Assembly: GCF_900699035.1 (NCBI RefSeq)
Contig: NZ_LR217739.1
Span: forward strand, 124,001-188,000
DNA from: Buchnera aphidicola (Cinara piceae)
GTDB lineage: Bacteria > Pseudomonadota > Gammaproteobacteria > Enterobacterales > Enterobacteriaceae
Direction of reading: 5' to 3'
Length of the DNA: 64,000 nt
The notes beneath the pieces were generated by a model. It made no database searches and was not told the DNA's origin. It was given only the letters and a program-made list of their open reading frames with translations. Positions 39,161 to 50,259 of the stretch are shown here, piece by piece (position 1 is the stretch's first letter; every line of letters starts with the position of its first letter). A program made the position numbers and the translations under genes.

Positions 39161-40318
39161 TTAATTTTTTTTTCTTAAAAATGCAGGGATATCTAAAAAA
39201 TTTTTTTCATATTTTTTAATATGTGTTACATTCTGTTGTGATGTATTTTTTTTTATATTTTGTGTATTGTTTGTTGTTCTATTTCTTCGTATTGATTGAT
39301 TTCTGTAATCAACCAGTAATTCTTTTGAAGATTTATTTCTCATAAAAGATATTTCAGAACGTTTTTCCATACCAATTCCAGTAGCTACTACAGTCACTCG
39401 TAATGAATGGTCCATTTGAGGATCTAATGAAGTTCCAATAACAACAGTAGCATTGTCAGATGAAAATGCTCTAATAGTATTTCCTACGGTTTCAAATTCA
39501 TCTAATCTTAAATCAAAACCTGCTGTAATGTTAACTAATACCCCTCTAGCCCCTGAAAGGTCAATATCTTCTAGTAAAGGACTTGAGATAGCAATTTCAG
39601 ATGCTTCTTCTGCCCTATTTTCACCAGAAGCAGCTCCTGTTCCCATCATAGCATACCCCATTTCTGACATAACCGTTCTTACATCTGCAAAATCAACATT
39701 CATTAGCCCAGGTCTGGTAATAAGTTCTGCTATTCCTTGTACCGCACCCTTTAATACATCATTTGCAGCTCCAAAAGCATCTAATAATGATATTCCACGT
39801 GTTAATACTTTTAATAATTTATCATTTGGAATTGTAATTAAAGAATCAACATATTTAGATAATTCATTTAACCCTTGTTCAGCGAAGTTCATTCTTTTTT
39901 TTCCTTCAAAACTAAAGGGTTTAGTTACTACAGCAACGGTTAATATACCCAGCTCTTTAGCTACTTCAGCTACTACTGGAGCGGCTCCTGTTCCAGTTCC
40001 CCCACCCATACCGGCTGCTATGAATACCATATCAGCTCCATCTAATGCAGATTTTAATGTTTCTTTATCCTCTTCAGCAGAATTCTTTCCTACATCTGGA
40101 TTTGCTCCAGCTCCTAATCCTTTTGTGATATTATTTCCAATCTGTATTGTTTGCCCTACCGCTATTTTTCTTAATGCCTGCGCATCTGTATTTATAGCAA
40201 AAAATTCTACACCTTCTATTTTTTCACGAACCATATGTTCAACTGCATTACTTCCTCCCCCGCCAACACCTACAACTTTAATAACTGCATCATTACTTAA
40301 TTCAGAAGGTTCAAACAT
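39161..40318 (-). CDS. ftsZ: cell division protein FtsZ
   Basis: Tubulin-like GTPase that forms the division ring. The ATG at 40318 is chosen because a GGAG lies seven bases upstream and [20 protein letters not shown] then matches the E. coli N-terminus. An earlier in-frame ATG adds only four residues. The 385 residues include the tubulin signature [10 protein letters not shown] and the conserved C-terminal peptide [11 protein letters not shown], which binds FtsA and ZipA. ftsA lies upstream on the same strand, as in enterobacteria. Base composition is richer in GC than its neighbours, consistent with strong constraint. Confidence 0.98.
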   Translation of the reverse strand: MFEPSELSNDAVIKVVGVGGGGSNAVEHMVREKIEGVEFFAINTDAQALRKIAVGQTIQIGNNITKGLGAGANPDVGKNSAEEDKETLKSALDGADMVFIAAGMGGGTGTGAAPVVAEVAKELGILTVAVVTKPFSFEGKKRMNFAEQGLNELSKYVDSLITIPNDKLLKVLTRGISLLDAFGAANDVLKGAVQGIAELITRPGLMNVDFADVRTVMSEMGYAMMGTGAASGENRAEEASEIAISSPLLEDIDLSGARGVLVNITAGFDLRLDEFETVGNTIRAFSSDNATVVIGTSLDPQMDHSLRVTVVATGIGMEKRSEISFMRNKSSKELLVDYRNQSIRRNRTTNNTQNIKKNTSQQNVTHIKKYEKNFLDIPAFLRKKN

Positions 40319-40375
40319 AAAAAACTCCATAAAATGAGAATAATTATAATCATAATATATTTGATTACTATTAAA

Positions 40376-41626
40376 TTATCTGGTTAACCAGCCTTTCATT
40401 TGGTTAAGCAAATATTTTAGAAATCCATGTTTTTTTTTATTTCGTAGATAACATTGTTGATGTTTTTTCCCGTAATATAATAACCCGACTGCTGTGGAGT
40501 ATTCTGGTTTAGAAAGATATTTTGGTATTTTAAATACACGGCAAGGTTTTTTAATTTTTACATTTATATTAAATATTTTTTGTGCACATTGTGATAAAGA
40601 TTTAATTTTTGAAGACCCACCTGTCAGCACTATATTAGATAGTATTTGATTATTAATTTTTTTAATATTATTTATAGAAGATAATTTTAATATTTCATTA
40701 TTTACTAGTTTAAGCAATTCAATACATCTAGGTTCAATTACTTCAACTAGTGAATTATAATGACAATTACTGATTTTTTCTCCTTTTTTATTAAAAATAT
40801 CTAAGTTTTTACAGGTAATTGAAATATCTTCTACAGCATATCCATATTTTTTTTTTATAAATTCTGCATCAGAATAAGATAAAGAAAATGCATATGCAAT
40901 ATCACGAGTTATAGTATTACCAGCATAAGGAATGACAAAATTGTGATATATTGATCCTTTTATATATATACAAACACTCATTGTTTCGCCGCCAATATCT
41001 ATTAAACAGACATTTGCATTTTTTTCTTCTTCAGTTAAAACTGATGAACTAGATGCTAATCCTGTAAATATTGTTTTTATTACATTAATTCCACATTTTT
41101 TGATAGCTTTTATAATATTTTTTTTGATATTTTTATTACATGTAATTAAATGTATATTGGCTTGTATTCTTATTCCAGATAATCCAATAGGATTTTGTAT
41201 TCCTGATTGATTATCTATAGAAAATTCTTGCGGAATAATATGTAAAATATTATGATTATTATTTATTTTAACAGATTTAGCTATATTTATAACAGTATCT
41301 ACATCTTTTTTTGTAACTTCTTTTTTTTTAATAGGTGAAATTCCAATTTCATTTTGACAATGGATTTCTTTATGTGATACAGTTAAATATACAGAATATA
41401 TTTTATAGTTAGCCATTATTTCTGCCGCATGAACAGATTTATTAATACATTGTATGAGCAAATCTAAATTATTAATTTCCCCTTTTTCTATTCCTAAAGT
41501 TTTGCATTTACCAAAACCAATAATATCAATGATACCATCTTTAAGAATTTCCCCTATTACAACAATTATTTTTGTTGTTCCTATTTCTAACCCGACAATT
41601 ATATTTTTTTTTGTTGAAAGATTCAT
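40376..41626 (-). CDS. ftsA: cell division protein FtsA
   Basis: Actin-like protein that tethers FtsZ to the membrane. The 416 residues (E. coli 420) carry the actin-type motifs VGLEIGTTKI near the start, CLIDIGGETMSV and VLTGGSSKI, and a C-terminal amphipathic helix (LLNQMKGWLTR) that would bind the membrane. It precedes ftsZ in the same direction. Upstream, where ftsQ, ddl and murC would lie in E. coli, there is only spacer. Confidence 0.96.
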   Translation of the reverse strand: MNLSTKKNIIVGLEIGTTKIIVVIGEILKDGIIDIIGFGKCKTLGIEKGEINNLDLLIQCINKSVHAAEIMANYKIYSVYLTVSHKEIHCQNEIGISPIKKKEVTKKDVDTVINIAKSVKINNNHNILHIIPQEFSIDNQSGIQNPIGLSGIRIQANIHLITCNKNIKKNIIKAIKKCGINVIKTIFTGLASSSSVLTEEEKNANVCLIDIGGETMSVCIYIKGSIYHNFVIPYAGNTITRDIAYAFSLSYSDAEFIKKKYGYAVEDISITCKNLDIFNKKGEKISNCHYNSLVEVIEPRCIELLKLVNNEILKLSSINNIKKINNQILSNIVLTGGSSKIKSLSQCAQKIFNINVKIKKPCRVFKIPKYLSKPEYSTAVGLLYYGKKHQQCYLRNKKKHGFLKYLLNQMKGWLTR

Positions 41627-42282
41627 GTTATTTGATTACACTAGAGTTTAATAATGATATTTTTTGTATTATAATATATTTATATAAATTTATATTATAT
41701 TATATATTATTTTTTTACTGGATTATTATAAAAAATATAGATTGTTTTTATTTATTAAATAAATATTTAATAATAAATAAAATTTAATAATATTATTTAT
41801 TATAAAAATAAAGTTTTTAATAGTCTTGATTTACATATTTTTTTAAATTTTTAAAAAATGGATTAGGAAATTTAATATTATATTTAATAATATATGAATA
41901 ATCTTTAGATTAGAATAAATATATAATTTATTGATTAAAATATATTTAATTATATAGTAATTATTATTAATAAAATTTTTTTTATATTTAAACATATTAA
42001 ATAATATAATTATTTTTTTTGATTGAATGGTATATTTTATATATGGTTTTATATATTTGTTTAGTTATATATATTTATTTTGTAAAAAATATATAAGAAT
42101 TTGATTAATTATAGTATATAATAATATTTTTAATTATTTTTTATAATTCAATGATATTTTATTTTAAAATAAATATGTATTTTAATTAATTTATTCAAGA
42201 AATTAATTCAATCATCTATGTATTTATTTTATAAATATATTAAATTAAATTTATTATTTAGATTTTAAAAAATTTTTTATAT
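41627..42282. other. gene-free spacer, ftsA to murE
   Basis: 656 AT-rich bases where enterobacteria carry a dense run of division and cell-wall genes. I could not recognise remains of any of them in either strand. It should include the ftsA promoter. Confidence 0.55.
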
Positions 42283-43749
42283 TTAAAAATTTTTTTTTAA
42301 TATAATATTTATATATTTAATAATTTTTTTTACTTTTTCTTCTTTTTCTGATATTAATATCATATCATATTTATTAGTTTGAGAAAAAATAAATTGTATG
42401 GTTTGTTTAATACTATGAAAAATAAAAAATTTATTTTTTTTATAACAACCCTTTAATATATCTTTTATAATTAAATTTTTTTTTTCATTATTTATATAAC
42501 TATTAATAAATATTACAAAATCAGAAAATTTTTCTACAATATTTCCTATAATTTTTCTTTCACTAATATCTCTGATTTCCTCATATCCTAGAATGCACCA
42601 AATTTTTTCATAATTATAATTTTTTAATGAATATAGCGTACGATATAATATTTGAGGTGAGTGAATATTATTTATAATAAATAATGGACTATTTTTTTTT
42701 TTAATTTTCTCCATTTTTCTGTGTATTGGATTTAAAAATTTACTACTTTTAATTAATATATTTAAAGAATAGTTTTCTAAAAGCATAGTTGCTAAAGCTA
42801 AAAGTATATTATTAACATTAAAATCACTTAATAGTGAACTTTCTAAGTTACCTGACCCCCAAGTTGAATTAAATAAAATTTTTGTATATGATATATTATA
42901 TATAATTTTTGTTGCATTAATCCAATATTTAGTATTAAAAATATTATCTGTTTTTAATGTTGTAACAGAAATAATTTTTTTTTTTTTAAAATTTTTTATC
43001 CAATAATGTGTTATATTTTCATCTCCATTTAAAATAATTGTTTTTATCTTTTCACTATTTAAAAAAGAAAATTTTATTTTTTCTTTTTGAAACATGTTTT
43101 TTTGACCATCCAAATTATTATAATTTAAAGTAGTACATATTACTGACTCAAATTTTAAATTAGATATTTGTTTTGTTATTAAAAGATTAGAAGATAGCTC
43201 TATAGTAGAAATATTTATTTTTTTTTTTACTAAATGATATAATTTTTTTTGAATAGAATGATTTAAATATTTATTATTTATAATATATTTTGGTTTATTA
43301 ATTTTATTTTCTAAATTTTTAATTGTGCCAATTTTTTTATTAATTAATTTTTTCCATTGCGCGATTAAATGTGTAACAGTAGTTTTCCCATATGTGCCAA
43401 TAACTCCGATTAGTTTTATTTTTTTTTGTGGATAATTAAAGAATCTTTCATATATTTTGTGTATGTACTGATTTAATTTTTTAAAATAAATAATTATTGT
43501 ATGAGATTGTGTAGATATACATAATCCATGTTTATTTTTTTTAGTTTCATATAAAATTACACTCGCTTTATTTTTAATTGCTTTTATGATATATTTTTTT
43601 TTTGATTTTTTTGTTTTTTGAAGGATTATAAATAAATCACCCATTTTTATTTTTGAGATATATAAATTAATATTATAAATTTTTTTATATGGAATATTAT
43701 TAATCCAAGGATTTAATAATTCTTGAATGTTATCTATTTTTTTTATCAT
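42283..43749 (-). CDS. murE: MurE-like ligase with eroded active-site motifs
   Basis: Derived from UDP-MurNAc-tripeptide synthetase, which adds meso-DAP to the peptidoglycan precursor. The 488 residues match MurE length (495) and align over the whole protein: GVIGTYGKTTVTHLIAQW (P-loop, normally GTNGKT), STIELSSNLL (normally EVSSHGL), FNVNNILLALATMLL and ILGYEEIRDISERK. The DAP-binding DNPR segment reads INSYINN, the GKGHE loop reads SEKEEKV, and the RDHLDYH segment reads YNNLDGQ. The frame is intact, with a 13-A run in the mRNA. Probably a decaying or repurposed protein rather than an active ligase. Confidence 0.8.
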   Translation of the reverse strand: MIKKIDNIQELLNPWINNIPYKKIYNINLYISKIKMGDLFIILQKTKKSKKKYIIKAIKNKASVILYETKKNKHGLCISTQSHTIIIYFKKLNQYIHKIYERFFNYPQKKIKLIGVIGTYGKTTVTHLIAQWKKLINKKIGTIKNLENKINKPKYIINNKYLNHSIQKKLYHLVKKKINISTIELSSNLLITKQISNLKFESVICTTLNYNNLDGQKNMFQKEKIKFSFLNSEKIKTIILNGDENITHYWIKNFKKKKIISVTTLKTDNIFNTKYWINATKIIYNISYTKILFNSTWGSGNLESSLLSDFNVNNILLALATMLLENYSLNILIKSSKFLNPIHRKMEKIKKKNSPLFIINNIHSPQILYRTLYSLKNYNYEKIWCILGYEEIRDISERKIIGNIVEKFSDFVIFINSYINNEKKNLIIKDILKGCYKKNKFFIFHSIKQTIQFIFSQTNKYDMILISEKEEKVKKIIKYINIILKKNF

Positions 43750-43974
43750 AGTTAAATATTCTTTAATTGTTCTGTTTAGTGAAATATATTATTTTTATTA
43801 TAAAATTTATTACATATGACATAATATATTTGATATAGAATATCAGTGTATTATTAATTTTTTATTAGTAATTTTATACTATAGATATTTATATTTTTTT
43901 TTATAAAAATAGTTTATTACTTTTTATATATAATATTTACTGATTTTTTTTAATAAATTTTATTTAATTTTTAA

Positions 43975-44901
43975 TTATAGTATTTCTGCAATTCTTAATA
44001 TTGCGCTACGTGATCGTGGGTTTTTCTTTATTTCTGTTTTATTAGGTTTAATTTTTTTTATGATTTTTATTGTCTTTTTATTTTTATATTTTTTGATTTG
44101 TTTTTCTGTTATTGGTAATCCTTTTGGAATATTTCTTATATTACTATTTTTTTTAAAAAAATTTTTAATAATTCTACCTTCCAGAGAATGAAAACTAATT
44201 ATAACTAATCTAGACTTTTTTTTTAATATTTTTAATGAAACTTTTAATATTTTTTTTAATTCTTCTAATTCTTGATTAATATAAATACGTATAGCTTGAA
44301 AAGTACGAGTAGCTGGATGTTTATATTTATCTTTTTTTGGTATAGCGTTTGTAATGATTTCTACTAAATCCAGTGTTCTCATAATAGTTTTTTTTCTATT
44401 TCTATCTACAATAGACAAAGAAATTTTTTTTGCATATTTTTCTTCTCCAAAATTTTTTAAAACATATTCTATTTTTTTTTGATCTGTTTTTTTTAACCAC
44501 TTCCATGCAGGTATACCCATTTTATCGTTCATTCGCATGTCTAATGGCCCATCTTTCATAAATGAAAACCCTCTTTTGGCTGAATTTATTTGTGTTGATG
44601 AAACACCTAAATCTAATAAAATGCCATTAATATATTTATTATGATTATTTTTATTTAAATATGTTTTTATATTAGAAAAATTTCCATAATTCATATAAAA
44701 TCTTTTATCTTTTATTTTTTTTCCTATTTTTACCGCATTAGGATCTTGATCAATAGCATATAATTTACCTGATGTACCTAAATTTTTTAATATTTCCAGT
44801 GAATGTCCACCCGATCCAAACGTTCCATCAACATATGTACCATTTTTTTTTATTTTTAAAGAGTTAATTGCTTCTTTTAGTAATACCGGTATATGTATCA
44901 T
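43975..44901 (-). CDS. rsmH: 16S rRNA (cytosine-1402-N4)-methyltransferase
   Basis: Methylates C1402 of 16S rRNA in the P site region. The 308 residues (E. coli 313) include IPVLLKEAINSL, the SAM motif DGTFGSGGHSLEIL, LLDLGVSSTQIN, RGFSFMKDGPLDMRM and the C-terminal PRSRSAILRIAE. Formerly mraW, it heads the division/cell-wall cluster in enterobacteria. Here ftsL and ftsI are missing between it and murE. Confidence 0.97.
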   Translation of the reverse strand: MIHIPVLLKEAINSLKIKKNGTYVDGTFGSGGHSLEILKNLGTSGKLYAIDQDPNAVKIGKKIKDKRFYMNYGNFSNIKTYLNKNNHNKYINGILLDLGVSSTQINSAKRGFSFMKDGPLDMRMNDKMGIPAWKWLKKTDQKKIEYVLKNFGEEKYAKKISLSIVDRNRKKTIMRTLDLVEIITNAIPKKDKYKHPATRTFQAIRIYINQELEELKKILKVSLKILKKKSRLVIISFHSLEGRIIKNFFKKNSNIRNIPKGLPITEKQIKKYKNKKTIKIIKKIKPNKTEIKKNPRSRSAILRIAEIL

Positions 44902-45071
44902 AATTTATTTAACTATTAATTTTTTTTGATCTATACATTCTCTATGACGTTATTTTTTTTAAAAAATAAAAATATTTTTTAAATATTTAATAGAAAATGT
45001 ATAAATAGTTATAATGAATTTTTTTAGAATTAGAAATTATAATTAATTAAAGATATTTTTATTTATCATTA

Positions 45072-45551
45072 TTAATGACAACTTATATTAATTACCCCAG
45101 ATCGAGAAGATTCTATGATTATAAATGATTTTTTTGCAATATTTAGAAATGAATCAATAACATGATTAGTTCCTGAAATTTGAATAATATATTTTTCTGA
45201 AAAACAATCAATAATATTACCTTGATAAATTTCTATTAATTGATTCATTTTATGAAGATTTTTAAAATCTTGTATTTGTATTTTTATTAATAAAATTTCT
45301 CTTTCTATATAATTTTGATTTGTTATTTCTATTACATTATAAACATCAATTAATTTTTGTAGTTGTCTTTCAATTTGTTCAATTGTTTTTTTATTGCCAT
45401 AAGTTTGAATTGTTAATCTTGATATCTTTCTATTTTCTGATGGAGCTACAGTTAGACTATCTATATTATAGCCTCTTTGTGAAAAAAGTCCTATTACTCT
45501 AGATAGAGCCCCCGATTCATTTTCTAGTAAAATTGATAAAATTCGACGCAT
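45072..45551 (-). CDS. ilvH: acetolactate synthase III regulatory subunit
   Basis: Small subunit that activates acetohydroxyacid synthase III and confers valine feedback. The 159 residues (E. coli 163) keep the N-terminal ACT domain nearly unchanged: RILSILLENESGALSRVIGL includes Asn11 and Gly14, and Asn29 follows in SQRGYNIDSL. These are the residues whose change gives valine resistance in E. coli. Nine bases separate it from ilvI upstream. Confidence 0.97.
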   Translation of the reverse strand: MRRILSILLENESGALSRVIGLFSQRGYNIDSLTVAPSENRKISRLTIQTYGNKKTIEQIERQLQKLIDVYNVIEITNQNYIEREILLIKIQIQDFKNLHKMNQLIEIYQGNIIDCFSEKYIIQISGTNHVIDSFLNIAKKSFIIIESSRSGVINISCH

Positions 45552-45560
45552 AGTTTATAA

Positions 45561-47288
45561 TTATCCTATTTTTTTTAATAACATTTCATTCATACCACCA
45601 TTTTTTATCTGCATAGGATAAATATGTTCGTATGGATCTATATGTACATCTACAAATACTAAAGATCCTGATTGAACTTTTTTTATCGCAATTTTTAATT
45701 TTTTTGTTATTTCATCTGGGTTCTTAATTGTTAACCCTGTATGTCCATATGACTTTGTTAGTTTTATGAAATTAGGTAATGATTTCATATATGAATGCGA
45801 ATGTCTTCCAGAATAGATAATATCCTGCCATTGTTTAACCATTCCTAAAGATTGGTTATTTAAATTTATTATTAAAATTGCAAGGTTATATTGTTTTGCG
45901 GTAGATAATTCTTGTATATTCATTTGAATGCTTCCATCACCTGTTATGCAGATGACTAATTCTTTAGGAAAAGCAATTTTAACCCCTAAAGCAGCTGGTA
46001 GTCCAAATCCCATAGTACCTAACCCACCTGAATTAATCCAATGTCGAGGCTTGTTAAATATGTAATATAATGCTGTAAACATTTGGTGTTGTCCTACATC
46101 TGAAGCTATATAAGCATTTCCTTGTGTTAATTTATATAATTTTTGAATTAAAATTTGTGGTTTAATCATTTTGTTTTCTTGTTTATAATTTATTTTTTTT
46201 GTATTTCTCCATTTTTCAATTTTTTTCCACCATTTATATAAATATGATTTAGATCGATTTAATATTTTATTTGTATTAAGTATTTTTAACATTTTCTTAA
46301 GTATTTTTTTGGCATCCCCTATAATAGGTATATCTGCTACAATAGTTTTAGAAATAGAAGTAGGATCAATATCAATGTGTATTATTTTAGCAGAAGGACA
46401 ATATTTTTTTACATTATTTGTTGTTCTGTCATCAAATCTTACTCCAATTGCTAATATTATATCAGAATAATGCATTGCCATATTAGCTTCATAATTTCCA
46501 TGCATTCCTAACATTGATAAATTTTGAGGGTGATTTCCTGGAAATGATCCTAATGACATAAGAGACATAGTAACAGGAATATTAAGTATTGTTGCTAATG
46601 TAAATAATTCAGCATGACTATTTGAACTAATAACCCCGCCTCCAGCATAGATTATTGGTTTTTTAGATTTAACTAAAATATTTAATGCTTTTTCAATATA
46701 CTTAAAATTAGTTTTTTTTTCAGGTATATAGGATTTAATATAAATATTATTAGTCCAGATATATTTTTTCTTTATTTTTTGGTCCAAAATATTTTTTGGT
46801 AAATCAATAACTATAGGGCCGGGTCTTCCACTAGAAGCTAGTAAATATGATTTTTTAAAAATTAATGGAATATCTTCAGTTTTTTTAACTAAAAAACTAT
46901 GTTTGACAATTGGCCTAGAAATACCTATCATATCGCATTCTTGGAATGCATCTAATCCAATTAATTCAGAAGATACTTGCCCAGAAATTATAATTAATGG
47001 TATTGAGTCCATATAAGCTGTTGCAATACCTGTAATCGCATTTGTTGCTCCTGGACCGGATGTAACTAATACTACTCCAATTTTTCCTGTACTTCTTGCA
47101 TACCCGTCTGCCATATGGGTAGCTCCTTGTTCATGTCTGACTAATATATGTTTTATTTTTTTTTTTCCTATTGTATATATAGCATCATATATATCTAGTA
47201 TCGCTCCCCCAGGATAACCGAATATTGTTTTTATTTTTAAATCTATTAATGACTGTATGACCATTTCAGCGCCTGATAACAATGTCAT
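45561..47288 (-). CDS. ilvI: acetolactate synthase III catalytic subunit
   Basis: ThDP enzyme for the first common step of valine, leucine and isoleucine synthesis. The 575 residues equal E. coli IlvI (574). The catalytic glutamate is near residue 53 in [12 protein letters not shown], the FAD/ThDP region contains [12 protein letters not shown], and the ThDP/Mg motif is [18 protein letters not shown] followed by NLNNQSLGM. It forms an operon with ilvH and supplies the host with branched-chain amino acids. Confidence 0.98.
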   Translation of the reverse strand: MTLLSGAEMVIQSLIDLKIKTIFGYPGGAILDIYDAIYTIGKKKIKHILVRHEQGATHMADGYARSTGKIGVVLVTSGPGATNAITGIATAYMDSIPLIIISGQVSSELIGLDAFQECDMIGISRPIVKHSFLVKKTEDIPLIFKKSYLLASSGRPGPIVIDLPKNILDQKIKKKYIWTNNIYIKSYIPEKKTNFKYIEKALNILVKSKKPIIYAGGGVISSNSHAELFTLATILNIPVTMSLMSLGSFPGNHPQNLSMLGMHGNYEANMAMHYSDIILAIGVRFDDRTTNNVKKYCPSAKIIHIDIDPTSISKTIVADIPIIGDAKKILKKMLKILNTNKILNRSKSYLYKWWKKIEKWRNTKKINYKQENKMIKPQILIQKLYKLTQGNAYIASDVGQHQMFTALYYIFNKPRHWINSGGLGTMGFGLPAALGVKIAFPKELVICITGDGSIQMNIQELSTAKQYNLAILIINLNNQSLGMVKQWQDIIYSGRHSHSYMKSLPNFIKLTKSYGHTGLTIKNPDEITKKLKIAIKKVQSGSLVFVDVHIDPYEHIYPMQIKNGGMNEMLLKKIG

Positions 47289-47415
47289 TTGTTTAATAAT
47301 CCTTATATAAAATTAGTTTGTATTGAAAAATAACATTTATAGTTGTATTGAATAAAATGTAAAATTAAAAATTAAGTTTTAAATATAAGAAATTATACTC
47401 TAATTATTTTTTTAA

Positions 47416-47449
47416 AAACAATATCCACTTAATATTGTGAATATTGTTT
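47416..47449 (-). terminator. inverted repeat between dapD and ilvI
   Basis: 9-bp arms AAACAATAT / ATATTGTTT at 47416-47424 and 47441-47449, about 40 bases past the dapD stop. On the minus strand the second arm ends in a T-run. It may terminate the map-dapD transcript, or lie in the ilvIH leader. Confidence 0.4.
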
Positions 47450-47485
47450 ATTAATATATTTTTTTTTTATAATACATAGTTCGTT

Positions 47486-48307
47486 TTATATATTACGAAG
47501 TAAGGTATTTATTTCCGTTTTTTTTAGTGTTCTTTTATCAACTTTTTTAACAATTATTGCGCAATATAATTGAATATTATTTTTTTTAGATGGCAGTGTC
47601 CCCGGAACAACTACTGAGCCAGAAGGTACTCGCCCATAAAATATTTTTCCAGTTTCTCGATCATAAATTTTAGTACTTTGACCAATATAAACTCCCATAG
47701 AAATTACTGAATTTTTTTCTACAATTACTCCTTCAACAATTTCAGAGCGAGCTCCAATAAAACAATTATTTTCTATGATAGTAGGGTTATGTTGTAAAGG
47801 TTCTAATACACCTCCTATTCCAACTCCACCAGATAAATGTACATTTGAACCAATTTGTGCGCATGATCCAACTGTTACCCAAGTATCAATCATAGTATTT
47901 TTTCCAATATATGCTCCTATATTGATAAAACTTGGCATTATTATGGCATTTTTATTAATAAATGATCCAAATCTAACTATTGAGCCGGGAACTATTCGTA
48001 TAGCATCCGCAATGAATTGTGACTTATTATAATTTGTATATTTTAAAGGTATTTTATCATAAAAAACATTATTAGATGTTTCTGTGATTTTATTATCATT
48101 AGAATATAAATATAATAGTACACATTTTTTTATCCATTGATGCGTAATCCATTTATTATTAATTTTTTCTGCAATTCTGATTTTACCAGAATTTAACAAT
48201 AAAATTGTATCGCTTATTTTTTTTTTTTCCTTTTTTGTTATCTGGTATTTTTTATCTTTTTTTTTCTTTTCAAAAATTGTTTCTATTTTATTTTTTATTT
48301 TTATCAT
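47486..48307 (-). CDS. dapD: tetrahydrodipicolinate N-succinyltransferase
   Basis: Succinylates tetrahydrodipicolinate on the route to meso-DAP and lysine. The ATG at 48307 gives 273 residues (E. coli 274); a TTG four codons earlier is inside the ribosome site region. The C-terminal half is a left-handed beta-helix of hexapeptide repeats ([46 protein letters not shown]). With MurE eroded, its DAP output probably serves lysine synthesis for the host. A 12-A run lies in the N-terminal coding part. Confidence 0.97.
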   Translation of the reverse strand: MIKIKNKIETIFEKKKKDKKYQITKKEKKKISDTILLLNSGKIRIAEKINNKWITHQWIKKCVLLYLYSNDNKITETSNNVFYDKIPLKYTNYNKSQFIADAIRIVPGSIVRFGSFINKNAIIMPSFINIGAYIGKNTMIDTWVTVGSCAQIGSNVHLSGGVGIGGVLEPLQHNPTIIENNCFIGARSEIVEGVIVEKNSVISMGVYIGQSTKIYDRETGKIFYGRVPSGSVVVPGTLPSKKNNIQLYCAIIVKKVDKRTLKKTEINTLLRNI

Positions 48308-48338
48308 ATTTTTTAACAACCTTTTTTTATATATATTT

Positions 48339-49130
48339 TTATATATTAATTAAAATTTTTGGTATTTTTTCTTTTTTTTGATGTGTTAATATTTCACACC
48401 CATTATTTGTTACTAAAATAGTATGCTCATATTGAGCAGAATAACCTCCATCTAGCGTTTTTACTGTCCAACCATCATTCATGCATTTTACATATGATGA
48501 TTTTGTATTTACCATTGGTTCTACTGTAAAAGTCATTCCTTCTTTTATTTCTATATTATTTGTCTTATTATAAAAATGTAAAATATGTGGAAAATCATGA
48601 AATTTTTTTCCTATCCCGTGTCCACAATATTCTTTTACTACTGAGAATTTTTTATTTTCTATATATTTTTGGATAATTTTTCCAATATTATTAATTTTAT
48701 TTTCTGGTTTTATACATGCTAATGATAAATAAAGGCTTTTTCTAGTTGTTTTACATAATAGTTTATTTTTTTTATCTACTTTTCCTACAAAAAACATTTT
48801 TGATGCATCAGTATAGTAATCATTTTTAATGACTGATACATCTATATTGACTATATCACCATTTTTTAAGAATAAATTTTTATTAGGAATTCCATGGCAA
48901 ACTACATCATTAATTGATATACATATTGATTTAGGAAAATTATTATATCCTAGACATGCTGGTATAGCTTTTTTTTTAAGTGTTATAAAATTATGACAAA
49001 TTTTATTTATATCTTCTGTTGAAATATCAGGTACTATATATGGTTTGATCATTTCTAAGACATTAGCTGTAATCTTACCAGATATTCGCATTTGCTTAAT
49101 ATCATATTTACTTTTTAATTTTTTTTTCAT
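48339..49130 (-). CDS. map: methionine aminopeptidase
   Basis: Removes the initiator methionine. The 263 residues (E. coli 264) show all metal ligands: the two Asp in [19 protein letters not shown], the His in [14 protein letters not shown], the Glu in FTVEPMV and the Glu in YEHTILV. It is divergent from rpsB, as in E. coli, and is followed by dapD 31 bases later. Confidence 0.97.
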   Translation of the reverse strand: MKKKLKSKYDIKQMRISGKITANVLEMIKPYIVPDISTEDINKICHNFITLKKKAIPACLGYNNFPKSICISINDVVCHGIPNKNLFLKNGDIVNIDVSVIKNDYYTDASKMFFVGKVDKKNKLLCKTTRKSLYLSLACIKPENKINNIGKIIQKYIENKKFSVVKEYCGHGIGKKFHDFPHILHFYNKTNNIEIKEGMTFTVEPMVNTKSSYVKCMNDGWTVKTLDGGYSAQYEHTILVTNNGCEILTHQKKEKIPKILINI

Positions 49131-49483
49131 GGATATATATTTTTTATTAGGTTTATAAAATATTTTATAAGGGGAAATTATAGTTATTTTATATTGAATA
49201 TTAGATTTAGAAAAAAAATTATTTTTTATAAAAATAAAAAAACGATTTAATTAAAATTAATATATTATGATATAATATATGGATATTAAAAAATAATATT
49301 CAATTAAATAATTTTTTTTATAATAAAAATATTTTTATATAAAATAAATTGTTTATTTATACTTATTTTTTATAAATAAAAAATATTTTTGTTATTATTA
49401 ATATAATTTTTTTTCCGTTATGGATGATATTTTTATATTAACATATTTTTTTTTATTTGAAAAATTATAGGAGTAGTATGATT
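49131..49483. other. divergent spacer, map to rpsB
   Basis: 353 AT-rich bases holding the divergent promoters of map and rpsB and, presumably, the rpsB mRNA leader. I could not recognise a conserved S2-binding structure by eye. Confidence 0.5.
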
Positions 49484-50212
49484 ATGAATGTTGCTTTAAT
49501 GAAAAATATGATTAAAGCCGGTGTTCATTTTGGACATCAAACACGGTATTGGAATCCAAAAATGAAACCTTTTATTTTTGGTATTAAAAATAAGGTACAC
49601 ATTATTAATTTAGAAAAAACACTACCATTATTTAAGTTAGCAATTGTAGCTTTAAAAAAAATTATTAATAATAATGGAAAAATTTTATTTGTTGGAACTA
49701 AACCCGCAGCTAGTTTAGCTATAAAATCAATTGCATTATCGTGTCGTCAATTTTATGTAAATCATCGTTGGTTAGGTGGGATGTTGACTAACTGGAAAAC
49801 AGTTCGACAATCTATTAGTAAATTAAAAGATTTAGAAAGACAGTCAACTGATGGTACTTTTGATAAATTAACAAAAAAAGAGGTTTTATTACGTCTTCGA
49901 TTATTAGGTAAATTAGAAAATAGTTTAGGGGGAATTAAAAACATGGGAGGTTTACCAGATGCAATTTTTATTATTGATACTACTCATGAACATATAGCGA
50001 TTCAAGAAGCTAATAATTTGGGAATACCAATATTTGCTATTGTTGATACAAATTCTAGTCCAGAAGGTATCAATTATATTATACCTGGAAATGATGATGC
50101 TATTCGATCAATTAATTTATATTTAAATATATTATCTAATTCTTTATCAAAATGTTATAAAGAAAAAAAAGAATCAATTATTTTAAAAAAAAGATTACAA
50201 AAAAATAATTAG
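49484..50212 (+). CDS. rpsB: 30S ribosomal protein S2
   Basis: Small-subunit protein S2. From the ATG at 49484 it has 242 residues (E. coli 241), and [20 protein letters not shown] aligns position for position with the E. coli start. An in-frame ATG two codons earlier is only four bases from the AGGAG at 49469-49473, so the later one is preferred. Conserved blocks include [27 protein letters not shown] and [14 protein letters not shown]. tsf follows after 47 bases. Confidence 0.97.
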   Translation: MNVALMKNMIKAGVHFGHQTRYWNPKMKPFIFGIKNKVHIINLEKTLPLFKLAIVALKKIINNNGKILFVGTKPAASLAIKSIALSCRQFYVNHRWLGGMLTNWKTVRQSISKLKDLERQSTDGTFDKLTKKEVLLRLRLLGKLENSLGGIKNMGGLPDAIFIIDTTHEHIAIQEANNLGIPIFAIVDTNSSPEGINYIIPGNDDAIRSINLYLNILSNSLSKCYKEKKESIILKKRLQKNN

Positions 50213-50259
50213 ATTATTTAGTATACTATTATAATAAAAACAACATTTGGTAACACGCA

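Noticed and set aside
39453-40337. A 294-codon open frame on the plus strand opposite ftsZ
   Set aside because: It is the antisense shadow of ftsZ, a gene with stronger codon constraint and higher GC. The product is Pro/Ser/Ala-rich with no family signature.
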